DNA from: Mesorhizobium sp. L-8-3
Lineage (GTDB): Bacteria > Pseudomonadota > Alphaproteobacteria > Rhizobiales > Rhizobiaceae
Reading direction: 5' to 3'
NCBI RefSeq assembly: GCF_016756615.1
Contig: NZ_AP023262.1
Coordinates: 6,821,501 to 6,885,500, forward strand
Length of the DNA: 64,000 bases
The notes beneath the pieces are model-generated. The model saw only the letters and a program-made list of their open reading frames with translations, ran no database searches and had not been told where the DNA came from. Positions 17,083-26,143 of the stretch are shown one piece after another. How positions within the stretch are numbered: the stretch's first letter is position 1; each line of letters starts with the position of its first letter. A program made the translations under genes and the position numbers.

Positions 17083-20000
17083 ATGGCTTCACGGGACTAC
17101 TCCTTTCTCGACATCGCGGTCCTCGACGATGTGCGTGCGCGTTTTGCCGCCGGCGACGCGCTCGCCGTGCTGTCGACCGATCTCGAGGAAGTCGTCTGGG
17201 CCAACGGCGAGGGCGCGGCGCTGTTCGGCTATCGCGACATCGAAGAGATTATGGGCGCCGAGGCGCGGCTGCCCCTGGCGGCACGCCGTCAGATCATGGC
17301 CGCTCCCGGCTATCCCGCGCTCGGGCGCGATCGGGCGATAGCAGTCCGGCTGGCCAGCGGCATGACGAGCCGCATGGTGGGTTTCCTGGCGAGCCGCATC
17401 GAACTGCCGGACGGCGAGGCCGCGATCCTGCTTGCCGTCCCCGCCGTAAATGGCGCTTCGCGCAGCTCGAGGGAGATCGCCGAGCGCGCCATCGCCGGCT
17501 TCAGCGAGGCCGGCCATTTCGTCGCGCTGGTCGACGGGACGGGCGGTATCACCGCCGCGTCGGAAGGTTTCCTGGACCTGGGCATCCCCGCCTCGACGCT
17601 CGCCGGTCTCGCGGGCGACGTGATCAACGCGCCGGACCGGCTGGTGAAACGTCTGGTTGCGACGGGCACGGCGCGCCTGCCCGCGGGCATGGCGCGGCTC
17701 GTCGACCAGCCCCCGCTCAGCCTGCTGGTGGTCGTCAATGAAGACGTTGCCGCCGTCCACGAGGAGGTGCCCGCCAATGCGCCGGAAGCCGCCCTCCGGG
17801 ATGGCGGTTACGACGAACCGCCCATGAAGCCTGCCGCCGAAGCTCCTGCGATCCGGAAAGAGACCCCGCCGGAGAATGGCCGGCCGGCGCCCATCCAACC
17901 CGGCTCCGCCGGCAAGGGCGAAGACGACCATTGGTATTTCAGCGCCGGCGAGGAGAAGGCAGCACCGCCCTCCCCGCCTCGAAGCGAAACGCCGGCTCCG
18001 GCGCAGGCGAGCGGCGAGCAGGCATCGACCACGGCCGATGCCGGCCGCCCGACGCCTCCCGTCGAGCGCGGCACCACCCCGGTGCGCTTCGCCTGGCGGA
18101 CCGACGCGCAAGGACGCTTCAGCGCCATTTCCGACGAGTTCGCGAATGCGGTCGGAGCGGCAGCTGCCGATGTGATCGGCCGCAAGTTTGGCGACGTCGC
18201 GACAATGCTCGGCTTCGACCCCGACCGCGAGATCACGGGCCTGCTCGAAAGGCGCGACACCTGGTCGGGGCGCTCGGTGCTGTGGCCGGTTGCGGGCACC
18301 GATCTCAGGATTCCGGTCGACCTCGCCGCACTGCCGGCCTATGGCCGCAGCCGCGACTTCGAAGGTTTTCGCGGCTTCGGCGTGGCGCGCCCCGGCGACG
18401 CCGTCACCGATCCCGAAGGCATCGGGCTGACGCTGACGCCCGACTACCGTCCGCCCGCGACGCCCCCGGCGCGAGAGGCGGCAGCAGGAGGGGCGGGCCG
18501 GCAGACGCCTTCCACGCCGACCCGCCGATCCGAAGCCGATGGAGGCAAGCGCCGGGATCCGTTCGCGGGCGAGGTTCCCGCCCTCGCCATCGTGGCCAAG
18601 CCCGAGCGTCGGCAGAGCGACAAGGTCATTCGCCTGGCAGAACATCGAGTGCCTTCTGCGAACGACAAGGGCCTGACGCCGGTCGAGCGCAACGCTTTCC
18701 GCGAGATTGGAGACCGGCTGAAGCGGGAAAGCGGCAACGGTGCACCGAGAGCGCCCGAAGCGCCGCGAACCCACGGCGGTGCCGAACTCACCGACAAAAC
18801 CGAAGTACCCGGCGCCGAGAACGCCCGAGATACAACGGCCGGGACGGCCTCAGGCGAGATCGCGGCTGCGGATCGAGGCGTGGGCTCTCACCCGGCCGCG
18901 CGAGACGACGCGGAGACGGCAGCCCCTGCGACGGAGCCGGCTCTCGAGAGCGAGCGGCAAGACCCGCCGCCGGTCGACGAGCCCGCGGCCGAGACGACGA
19001 TCGACGATGCCACAGAGGGCACGGCCGACCGGCCGCCGCTCGATGCCGCCGTCGGGGAAACGAAGGCGGAAGCCGACAGCGAGACCCCGGCGACGGACGC
19101 CGAAGCGATGCCGCCCCGGCCGGATGAAAGCCCCCTCGCCGCTGCCGCCTCGCGGGAATCGGATGCCGCCTCGCCGGAACAGGAGCTCGATCCGGCCGCG
19201 GCAACGGCGGCCACGGCCGAGCATGCCCGTCCAGGGCTCGACACGTCGATCCTCGACAAGCTGCCGGTACCGGTGCTGATCCATTCGGGCGATGTGCTGC
19301 ACTACGCCAATCGCGACTTCCTCGAATTCACGGCCTATGCCTCCGTCGAGGAACTGGCCGAACGCGGCGGCCTGGGCGAGCTCTTCGGCGATCCCTATCG
19401 CGACGAGGGCGACGGCGACCGGACGGACCGCAAGCTTCGCCTGCGCCGGGGCGACGGGCTGGAGTTGCCCGTCGAGGCGCTGTTGCAGTCGGTGCCGTGG
19501 AAGGGCGGCAAGGCGCTGCTTCTGGCGCTGCGCAAGATCGGCCGCATGCCTGTGCGGACACCTGTTCCGGGCCTGTCGGCCGAGCACCGGAACGAGCTCG
19601 AGGCACGCATCGCCGAGCTTTCGACGATCATCGACACCGCGACCGACGGCGTGGTGCTGATCGCCAATGACGGCGCGATCCGTTCGATCAGCCGGCCGGC
19701 CGAAGCCCTGTTCGGCGTCGACAGCGCCGAGGTGGCCGGCAAGCCGTTCACCGCACTGTTCGCCATGGAAAGCCAGCGCGCTGCGCGCGACTATCTCAAC
19801 GGCCTGTCGGAGAACGGCGTCGCGAGCGTGCTCAATGATGGGCGAGAGGTCATCGGCCGCGAGGCGCAGGGGCGCTTCATCCCATTGTTCATGACGATCG
19901 GCAAGCTGCCCAATCTGGGCGGATACTGCGCCGTCGTGCGCGACATAACGCAGTGGAAGCGCGCGGAAGAGGAACTCACGCAGTCGCGCGCCCAGGCCGA

Positions 20001-20715
20001 GCGGGCGTCGTCGCAGAAGACCGACTTCCTGGCCCGCGTCAGCCACGAGATCCGCACCCCGCTCAACGCCATCATCGGCTTTTCGGAACTGATGATGGAC
20101 GAGAAGTTCGGACCGATCGGCAATGACCGCTATCGCGACTACATGCGCGACATCAACCGTTCCGGCAACCATGTGCTCGATCTCGTCAACGACCTGCTCG
20201 ACATCTCCAAGATCGAGGCCGGCCAGCAGGACATGGCTTATGAGGCCGTGTCGCTGAACGATACGCTGGCCGAGACCGTCGCCATGATGCAGCCGCAGGC
20301 CAATCGCGAGCGCGTCATCATCCGCTCGAGCTTCGCCTCGCGTCTGCCCGAGGTGGTCGCCGATCTGCGGAGCGTGCGCCAGATCGCGCTGAACCTTCTG
20401 TCGAACGCCGTGCGCTACACTCATGCCGGCGGCCAGGTTATCGTGTCCACCTCCTACGAGGCCTCGGGAGACGTCGCCATGCGGGTGCGCGACACCGGCA
20501 TCGGCATGACCCCGGCCGAGATCGAGCAGGCGCTGAAGCCCTTCAAGCAGGTCAATGCGCTGAAGCGTCCGCGCGGCGACGGCACCGGCCTCGGCCTGCC
20601 GCTGACCAAGGCGATGGTCGAAGCCAACCGCGCCAAATTCACCATCAGCTCGACCCCCGGGGAAGGCACGCTGGTCGAGATCGTCTTCCCTTCGACCCGG
20701 GTGCTGGCGGACTGA
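17083..20715 (+). CDS. PAS sensor histidine kinase, PdhS-like
   Basis: This 1210-aa cytosolic kinase has no membrane segments. Order: an N-terminal PAS-like region (1-180); a PAS domain near 345-450 (RFAWRTDAQGRFSAISDEFA); a long acidic, alanine/proline-rich low-complexity stretch (about 450-720); two further PAS domains (LPVPVLIHSGDVLHYANRDF and IDTATDGVVLIANDGAIRSI); the dimerisation/phosphoacceptor domain with SHEIRTPLNAIIGFSELMMD (His 988); and an ATPase domain (NLLSNAVRYT, DTGIGM, GTGLGLPLTKAM). The arrangement matches PdhS of Brucella and relatives, which signals to DivK in the cell cycle. ATG 17083 is chosen for its GGAAG site; a GTG lies 8 codons upstream. Confidence 0.85.
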   Translation: MASRDYSFLDIAVLDDVRARFAAGDALAVLSTDLEEVVWANGEGAALFGYRDIEEIMGAEARLPLAARRQIMAAPGYPALGRDRAIAVRLASGMTSRMVGFLASRIELPDGEAAILLAVPAVNGASRSSREIAERAIAGFSEAGHFVALVDGTGGITAASEGFLDLGIPASTLAGLAGDVINAPDRLVKRLVATGTARLPAGMARLVDQPPLSLLVVVNEDVAAVHEEVPANAPEAALRDGGYDEPPMKPAAEAPAIRKETPPENGRPAPIQPGSAGKGEDDHWYFSAGEEKAAPPSPPRSETPAPAQASGEQASTTADAGRPTPPVERGTTPVRFAWRTDAQGRFSAISDEFANAVGAAAADVIGRKFGDVATMLGFDPDREITGLLERRDTWSGRSVLWPVAGTDLRIPVDLAALPAYGRSRDFEGFRGFGVARPGDAVTDPEGIGLTLTPDYRPPATPPAREAAAGGAGRQTPSTPTRRSEADGGKRRDPFAGEVPALAIVAKPERRQSDKVIRLAEHRVPSANDKGLTPVERNAFREIGDRLKRESGNGAPRAPEAPRTHGGAELTDKTEVPGAENARDTTAGTASGEIAAADRGVGSHPAARDDAETAAPATEPALESERQDPPPVDEPAAETTIDDATEGTADRPPLDAAVGETKAEADSETPATDAEAMPPRPDESPLAAAASRESDAASPEQELDPAAATAATAEHARPGLDTSILDKLPVPVLIHSGDVLHYANRDFLEFTAYASVEELAERGGLGELFGDPYRDEGDGDRTDRKLRLRRGDGLELPVEALLQSVPWKGGKALLLALRKIGRMPVRTPVPGLSAEHRNELEARIAELSTIIDTATDGVVLIANDGAIRSISRPAEALFGVDSAEVAGKPFTALFAMESQRAARDYLNGLSENGVASVLNDGREVIGREAQGRFIPLFMTIGKLPNLGGYCAVVRDITQWKRAEEELTQSRAQAERASSQKTDFLARVSHEIRTPLNAIIGFSELMMDEKFGPIGNDRYRDYMRDINRSGNHVLDLVNDLLDISKIEAGQQDMAYEAVSLNDTLAETVAMMQPQANRERVIIRSSFASRLPEVVADLRSVRQIALNLLSNAVRYTHAGGQVIVSTSYEASGDVAMRVRDTGIGMTPAEIEQALKPFKQVNALKRPRGDGTGLGLPLTKAMVEANRAKFTISSTPGEGTLVEIVFPSTRVLAD

Positions 20716-20758
20716 TATTTCGCGCCCGCGCAAAAGCGTCCCTGCCGCGCGCCGCCAT

Positions 20759-20787
20759 CTTGAAAATCGCACCTCGACCCGCCATCT
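20759..20787 (+). promoter_or_regulatory. Candidate sigma-32 promoter of htpG
   Basis: CTTGAA, then 17 nt, then CCATCT fits the alphaproteobacterial heat-shock pattern (CTTGAA/C, 17-18 nt, CCYATNT). It lies about 40 nt upstream of the htpG start, a sensible place for this chaperone gene. No other element supports it. Confidence 0.4.
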
Positions 20788-20824
20788 GGGTCAGCGAATT
20801 TTTCAGCTCAGCATGGATGGTGAC

Positions 20825-22717
20825 ATGACGACAGACACGCCGAACCAGGAAACCAAGAGCTTCGAGGCCGACGTTTCGCGCCTGCTGCATATGATGGTCC
20901 ATTCCGTCTATTCGGACCGCGAGGTGTTCCTGCGCGAACTGATCTCGAATGCCGCGGATGCCTGCGAGAAGCTTCGCTACGAGGCGATCCTGCGCCCGGA
21001 ACTCGCCGGCGGCGACTTCAAGGCGCGCATCACCGTCAGCGCCGATCCGGAGAACCGGCAGCTTGCGGTCGAGGACAATGGCATCGGAATGAGCCGCGAC
21101 GAGATGGTCGAGGCGCTGGGCACGATCGCACGCTCCGGAACGCGGGCCTTCCTGGAGCGCGTGGAGGCGGCCAAGGGAAATGACGGCGCGCAACTCGTCG
21201 GTCAGTTCGGCGTCGGCTTCTACTCCGCCTTCATGGTCGCCGACCGGGTCGACGTGGTCACTCGCCTGGCCGGCAGCGAGGACGCCTGGCGCTGGTCGTC
21301 CGACGGCAAGGGCGAATATGCGATCGGACCGGTGGCGGCGGACGAGGCGCCGAAGCGCGGCACCCGCGTCGTGCTGCATCTCATGGAGGATGCGGCCTCC
21401 TTTGCCGAGAAATACAGGCTGGAACAGCTGGTGAAATCCCATTCCGGGCATGTGCCGGTGCCGATCTCCATCGTCGAGAAGCCCGGCGCCGAGGCGAGCG
21501 AGATCGCCGACGGCACGGCGCTCTGGGTGAAGCCCAAGAGCGAGATCAAGCCGGAGGAATATACCGACTTCTACCGCAGCGTGGCCGGCCAGTATGACGA
21601 GCCGGCCGCGACGATCCATTTCCGCGCCGAGGGGCGGCACGAATATACGGCGCTCGCCTTCGTGCCCGGCATGCGGCCGTTCGACCTGTTCGATCAGGAT
21701 CGCAAGGGACGCATGAAGCTCTACGTCAAGCGCGTCTTCATCACCGATGATGCGGAGCTGCTGCCGCGCTACCTCCGCTTCGTGCGCGGCATCGTGGATT
21801 CGGCCGACCTGCCGCTCAACGTCTCGCGCGAGATGATCCAGGAAAGCCCCCTGCTCGGCGCGATCAGGAAGGGCGTAGCGGGCCGCGTGCTCACCGAGCT
21901 CTCGAAGCTGGCCGAGAGCGACGCCGAGGCCTTTGCGAAGATATGGGACAATTTCGGCGTCGTGCTGAAGGAGGGCCTCTACGAGGACTTCGAGCGCCGC
22001 GAGCAACTGCTCAAGCTGGCGCGTTTCAGGTCGACGGCGTCGGGTGACGCCCTGCGCAGCCTCGCCGACTATGTCGGCGCGATGATGGAAGGGCAGAAGG
22101 CGATCTTCTTCATGGCCGGCGACGACCGGGCGCGCCTCGAGGCCTCGCCGCAACTGGAAGGCTTCAAGGCCCGCGGCCTGGAGGTCCTGCTGCTCACGGA
22201 TCCGGTCGACAGCTTCTGGGTGACGAGCGCGCCGGAATTCGAGGGCAAGCCCTTCAAATCGGTGACGCAGGGAGCCAGCGAACTCGCCGACATCCCGCTG
22301 CTCGACGACGCCGCCAGGCCCGATACCGAAGCCACGCCCGAGGTCGGCGCCTTCCTGGCCTTCGTCAGATCCTCGCTCGGCGACGCAGTCTCGGACGTGA
22401 AGGCGTCCGACCGTCTGACGGAGAGCGCCGTCTGCCTGGTCGCGCCCGAGCACGGCCCCGACCGGCAGTTCGAGCGGCTTCTCAGCGCCGCCGGCCGACT
22501 GACCAGCGCGGCGAAGCCGATCCTGGAGATCAATCCGCGTCACCAGCGCATTCACGCACTTGCCGCGCTGGGCGAAGGCGAGCAGGCCTTCCGCGAAGAC
22601 GTGGCGCATCTGCTCTATGACGAGGCGCGTGTGCTCGACGGCGACAAGCCGCTCGACGCCAAGGCCTTCTCGGAGCGCCTCGCCCGCCTGATGGCACGGG
22701 GCGCGGGAGCGAACTGA
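20825..22717 (+). CDS. htpG: Chaperone protein HtpG (Hsp90)
   Basis: This 630-aa bacterial Hsp90 is an ATP-dependent chaperone in the cytosol. The GHKL ATPase domain shows SDREVFLRELISNAADAC, VEDNGIGMSRDEM, and GQFGVGFYSAFMVADRV; the middle domain contains LPLNVSREMIQESPLLGAIR; and the C-terminal dimerisation domain ends with the glycine-rich tail. Length matches E. coli HtpG (624). The ATG at 20825 has GGATGG just upstream; the ATG at 20813 is an alternative adding four residues. A sigma-32-like promoter lies upstream and a GC-rich hairpin follows the stop. Confidence 0.97.
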   Translation: MTTDTPNQETKSFEADVSRLLHMMVHSVYSDREVFLRELISNAADACEKLRYEAILRPELAGGDFKARITVSADPENRQLAVEDNGIGMSRDEMVEALGTIARSGTRAFLERVEAAKGNDGAQLVGQFGVGFYSAFMVADRVDVVTRLAGSEDAWRWSSDGKGEYAIGPVAADEAPKRGTRVVLHLMEDAASFAEKYRLEQLVKSHSGHVPVPISIVEKPGAEASEIADGTALWVKPKSEIKPEEYTDFYRSVAGQYDEPAATIHFRAEGRHEYTALAFVPGMRPFDLFDQDRKGRMKLYVKRVFITDDAELLPRYLRFVRGIVDSADLPLNVSREMIQESPLLGAIRKGVAGRVLTELSKLAESDAEAFAKIWDNFGVVLKEGLYEDFERREQLLKLARFRSTASGDALRSLADYVGAMMEGQKAIFFMAGDDRARLEASPQLEGFKARGLEVLLLTDPVDSFWVTSAPEFEGKPFKSVTQGASELADIPLLDDAARPDTEATPEVGAFLAFVRSSLGDAVSDVKASDRLTESAVCLVAPEHGPDRQFERLLSAAGRLTSAAKPILEINPRHQRIHALAALGEGEQAFREDVAHLLYDEARVLDGDKPLDAKAFSERLARLMARGAGAN

Positions 22718-22728
22718 GGCGGTTTCCG

Positions 22729-22764
22729 GATCCGGGGCGGGACATCTCGGTCCCGCCCCGGATC
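22729..22764 (+). terminator. Hairpin after htpG
   Basis: GATCCGGGGCGGGAC pairs perfectly with GTCCCGCCCCGGATC (15 bp, 6-nt loop) starting 12 nt after the htpG stop. Only a short TT follows, so it is a strong hairpin with a weak T tract. The rest of the gap up to 23032 shows no gene I can support. Confidence 0.65.
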
Positions 22765-23032
22765 TTCAATGTCGGACAGTCTGCGAAAAGACGTTGATCA
22801 CGACGACTCCTGCCACGAGATGGATGGTCGCGCGAGACATGGGATTTCCTGTTGCAACGTTCCCAGCGGCCAGCATGTCCACGGCCACTGCCGGAATCCC
22901 CGGGAGCGGAAACGAGTTGTAGCAAGAACGGGCGGCCAGGGCGGGACCGGCGCGATTTCCCGGTCGGGCCAATCCGGATCAACTTGATCGCACCGATCAA
23001 CAAACCATTGAAAAGCTGCGCAAATCCGTCCA

Positions 23033-23051
23033 GTTTAGAACGTTTCTAAAC
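23033..23051. promoter_or_regulatory. Irr box (iron control element, ICE)
   Basis: GTTTAGAACGTTTCTAAAC contains TTTAGAA-N3-TTCTAAA, an exact match to the ICE/Irr-box consensus of Rhizobiales. Irr is the haem-responsive Fur-family regulator that acts under iron limitation. The site is about 110 nt upstream of fbpA and implies direct Irr control of this ferric iron transporter. Confidence 0.85.
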
Positions 23052-23163
23052 TATTGAATTCATTGCCCTTTCCCTTGACGGCGACAGGCAAATGCAGCAA
23101 GAGACGGCAGACCGTCACCGAATTCATACAGACGTACGGCATCCCACAACGAAGGAGATGGAA

Positions 23164-24201
23164 ATGGACCTGAGAAGCGCACGGTTCGCCGCCGCATTCA
23201 CACTGGCCACGCTGTTCGCCGCCCCTGCGCTCGCAGACGGCGTCGTCAATGTCTATTCCTACCGGCAGCCCGATCTCATCAAGCCGGTTCTCGACGCCTT
23301 CACGGCCGATACAGGCATCAAGACCGAGGTGCTCTTCCTCGACAAGGGTCTCGAGGACCGCATCCTGGCCGAGGGCCAGAACTCGCCTGCCGACGTGATC
23401 CTGACCGTCGACATCTCCCGGCTGACCAACGCCAAGGAGAAAGGCGTGACGCAGGCGCTGGACGATGCGACCCTCAATGCAAATCTGCCCGCGGAATATC
23501 GCGACCCCGAAGGCCACTGGTTCGGCCTCACCAAGCGCGCGCGGGTGCTCTATGCCTCGAAGGAGCGGGTGGGCGACGAGCCGATCGCCTATGCCGACCT
23601 TGCCGACCCCAAGTGGAAAGGCAAGATTTGCATGCGCTCGGGCCAGCATGACTACAATCTCGCGCTGTTCGCGGCCGCGATCGCGCATTGGGGCGAGGCC
23701 AAGACCGAGGAATGGATGAAGGGCCTCAAGGCAAACCTCGCCCGCAAGCCCGAGGGCGGCGATCGGCCTCAGGCCAAGGCGATCTTCGCGGGCGAATGCG
23801 ACATCGCGCTCGGCAACACCTACTATGTCGGCCTCATGCAGACCAACGAGAAGGAGCCCGAGGAGAAGGAATGGGCTGGCGCCATCAAGGTGGTCTTCCC
23901 GACCTTCGAGAACGGCGGCACGCATGTGAACATCTCGGGCGCCGCGCTCGCCAAGAACGCGCCGAACCGCGACAACGCGGTGAAGCTCATCCAGTTCCTG
24001 TCGAGCCACAAGGCCCAGCAGATCTATGCCGAGCAGGTGTTCGAATATCCGGTCGAGCCGGGCCTCGAACCCTCGGCCGTGGTCAAGGGCTTCGGCACGC
24101 TCGAGGCCGACACGCTGCCGCTGGCCGATATCGCCAAGAACCGCAAGGCGGCGTCCGAGATGGTCGACCGCGTGGGCCTCGACGACGGCCCGAGCAGCTG
24201 A
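23164..24201 (+). CDS. fbpA: Ferric iron ABC transporter, substrate-binding protein
   Basis: This 345-aa periplasmic protein has a signal peptide (FAAAFTLATLFAAPALAD). The FbpA/AfuA/FutA fold is seen in VVNVYSYRQPDLIKPVLDAF, the nucleation of ligand loops around SRLTNAKEKG, and the iron-binding twin tyrosines in GNTYYVG. It binds Fe(III) and passes it to the permease. The start at 23164 has AAGGAG 6 nt upstream; longer readings lack a signal peptide at the N-terminus. A perfect Irr box lies in the promoter. A 14-bp hairpin separates it from fbpB, which would favour excess binding protein. Confidence 0.93.
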   Translation: MDLRSARFAAAFTLATLFAAPALADGVVNVYSYRQPDLIKPVLDAFTADTGIKTEVLFLDKGLEDRILAEGQNSPADVILTVDISRLTNAKEKGVTQALDDATLNANLPAEYRDPEGHWFGLTKRARVLYASKERVGDEPIAYADLADPKWKGKICMRSGQHDYNLALFAAAIAHWGEAKTEEWMKGLKANLARKPEGGDRPQAKAIFAGECDIALGNTYYVGLMQTNEKEPEEKEWAGAIKVVFPTFENGGTHVNISGAALAKNAPNRDNAVKLIQFLSSHKAQQIYAEQVFEYPVEPGLEPSAVVKGFGTLEADTLPLADIAKNRKAASEMVDRVGLDDGPSS

Positions 24202-24224
24202 CGAATGCCGGCGGAATGACGTTT

Positions 24225-24256
24225 CGGAGCCGGGCCGCGCGAGCGGTCCGGTTCCG
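24225..24256 (+). terminator. Intercistronic hairpin fbpA-fbpB
   Basis: CGGAGCCGGGCCGC pairs with GCGGTCCGGTTCCG across a GCGA tetraloop (14 pairs, two of them G-U). There is no T tract. It probably acts as an attenuator or 3'-end stabiliser for fbpA mRNA, a common arrangement after binding-protein genes. Confidence 0.5.
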
Positions 24257-24331
24257 TCGCGAAAGGAAGGACATGGTTTCGAATTGACGGGAATCGACCA
24301 GACCGCCGCGACGGGCGGCGCTTCCGGCACC

Positions 24332-25993
24332 ATGGGCCCGCGCGTTCGGCGCCCCTCCCATCCTTACGTCTATCTCGCGACGCTGGCCGTCTGCGCCGCC
24401 GTGCTCTTGCCCGTTGTGGCACTGGCCTCGATCGCGCTCACCGGAAGCGGCAGCGACTGGCCGCATCTCGTGGCCAATGTGCTGCCGGGAGCGATCCGCA
24501 CGACGCTGCTTCTGCTCCTGCTGGTTGCCACAGGCACGGCGACAATGGGGGTCGTGACCGCCTGGCTCGTGGTCGGCTTCGATTTCCCCCTGCGCCGCAT
24601 CTTCGCCTGGGCGCTGGTTCTGCCGCTCGCCATTCCGCCCTATCTCGCGGCTTACGCTTTCGCCGAATTCTTCCATTTCACCGGGCCGGTCCAGGGCGCC
24701 ATCCGCTCGCTGTTCGGCTTTGCCAGCGCGCGTGACTACTGGTTCCCCGACATCCGCACGACGGGCGGCGCGGCGCTCGTCCTGAGCTGCGTGCTCTACC
24801 CTTACGTCTATCTCACCTCTCGCATCGTCTTCCTGATGCAGGGCCGCAACATCGCCGACGTGGCGCGCACGCTCGGGGCCCGCCCGGCAAAGGTGTTCTG
24901 GCGCATTCTCTTGCCCGTGGCGCGGCCGGCGATCGTCGCCGGCATCACCCTGGTGCTGATGGAGACCATCAACGACATCGGCGCCTCGGAATATCTCGGC
25001 GCGCGGACCCTGACCGTCTCGGTCTTCACCACATGGTTGAACCGCGGCAGCCTCGAAGGGGCGGCGCAGATCGCCATGACGATGCTGATCCTGGTGCTGC
25101 TTCTGCTGCTGGCCGAACAATGGGCGCGCCGCAAGCAGCGCTTTCACACCAGCCGCGCCACGCAGCTCAGGGCCCATCCGCCCCGGGTCCGCCTGACCGG
25201 CGCGAAAGGCCTCCTGGCCTTCGTCGCCGTGGCGTTGCCCGTGCTCTCCGGCTTCGGCATTCCGCTTTACGTCTTCGGCCGCTACGCCTCCCGGCGGCTC
25301 GACCAGTTCGTCTCGCCCGAACTCGGCGCGGCGCTGATCAATTCGATCACCACGGCCGGAACGACCGCCCTCGTCACCGTCGTCATCGCCCTGGTGCTGA
25401 TGAACGCGTTGAGGCTGGTGCGATCACGGCCGATCGCCCTCCTGGTGCGGCTCGCCTCGATGGGCTACGCGCTGCCGGGGACCATCCTCGGCCTCGGGCT
25501 GCTGTTCACGCTCGCCCGGTTCGACAATCTGGTCGACGCCTTCGCGCGCAGCCAACTCGGCCTCTCGACCGGCCTGCTGCTCACCGGTTCGGCCGCCGCC
25601 GTCATCTTCGGCTGCACGATCCGTTTCATGGCACTCGCCGAAGGCGCGATCCGGTCCGGCCTGGAGAAACTGCCGCCGCATCTCGACGAGGCTGCCCGCA
25701 GCCTCGGGCAGAACCCGGCGCGCAGCGCCCGCAAAGTGCTCCTGCCCCTGCTCAGGCCGGCCATAGTCACGGCTGCCGTGCTGGTCTTCGTCGATACGGT
25801 GAAGGAACTGTCGGCGACGATCCTGCTCAGGCCCTTCGGCTTCAACACGCTTGCCACCAGTGTTTACGAGAACGCCTCGCGCGCGGTCGTGGCCGAAGCC
25901 GGGCCTGCCGCCATCCTGATCATCCTCACCGCGCTGATCCCGGTGGTTCTGCTTTCCGGCGCGCTGGTGCGGGATCAGGAAGCGGCGTTGTGA
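24332..25993 (+). CDS. fbpB: Ferric iron ABC transporter, permease (FbpB)
   Basis: This 553-aa fused permease has about 12 membrane segments and two EAA-type loops for the ATPase: VARTLGARPAKVFWRILLPV and DEAARSLGQNPARSARKVLL. Both halves carry the binding-protein-dependent transport fold seen in FbpB/AfuB/SfuB. The first in-frame ATG is at 24332; a TTG at 24284 is an alternative. A four-codon reading (MVSN) starts at 24273 behind a better GGAAGG, so initiation is unclear. Its TGA stop is the first three bases of a heptamer array. No ATP-binding fbpC follows: the next DNA is the repeat and a group II intron. Confidence 0.9.
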   Translation: MGPRVRRPSHPYVYLATLAVCAAVLLPVVALASIALTGSGSDWPHLVANVLPGAIRTTLLLLLLVATGTATMGVVTAWLVVGFDFPLRRIFAWALVLPLAIPPYLAAYAFAEFFHFTGPVQGAIRSLFGFASARDYWFPDIRTTGGAALVLSCVLYPYVYLTSRIVFLMQGRNIADVARTLGARPAKVFWRILLPVARPAIVAGITLVLMETINDIGASEYLGARTLTVSVFTTWLNRGSLEGAAQIAMTMLILVLLLLLAEQWARRKQRFHTSRATQLRAHPPRVRLTGAKGLLAFVAVALPVLSGFGIPLYVFGRYASRRLDQFVSPELGAALINSITTAGTTALVTVVIALVLMNALRLVRSRPIALLVRLASMGYALPGTILGLGLLFTLARFDNLVDAFARSQLGLSTGLLLTGSAAAVIFGCTIRFMALAEGAIRSGLEKLPPHLDEAARSLGQNPARSARKVLLPLLRPAIVTAAVLVFVDTVKELSATILLRPFGFNTLATSVYENASRAVVAEAGPAAILIILTALIPVVLLSGALVRDQEAAL

Positions 25994-26143
25994 ATGGTGA
26001 ATGGTGAATGGTGAATGGTGAATGGTGAATGGAATATATCAGATTCGATCGATGTTACTACAGAGATACTTCATATCTTTACTTATTCTAATTTAAAACC
26101 TTTAATAACAATTTCACCATTCACCATTCACCATTCACCATTC
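25991..26143. repeat. Inverted pair of tandem heptamer arrays (TGAATGG)
   Basis: Six exact copies of TGAATGG occupy 25991-26032, the first beginning with the stop codon of fbpB. After an 80-nt AT-rich spacer, about four copies of the reverse complement (CCATTCA) occupy about 26113-26143. The arms could pair into a long stem. Because the period is 7 and each unit contains TGA, stop codons fall in all three forward frames. The right arm touches the 3' end of the group II intron. Confidence 0.9.

Noticed and set aside
20645..22609. Long open frame on the minus strand across htpG
   Set aside because: It is antisense to a complete Hsp90 gene, with low-complexity arginine/glycine/histidine-rich content typical of GC-skewed shadow frames.
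22766..22972. 68-codon minus-strand frame between htpG and fbpA
   Set aside because: No ribosome-binding site and no family resemblance; a short hydrophobic C-terminus alone is weak support.
25991..26143. CRISPR array
   Set aside because: Units are 7 nt without spacers and the second half is inverted, which is unlike any CRISPR.
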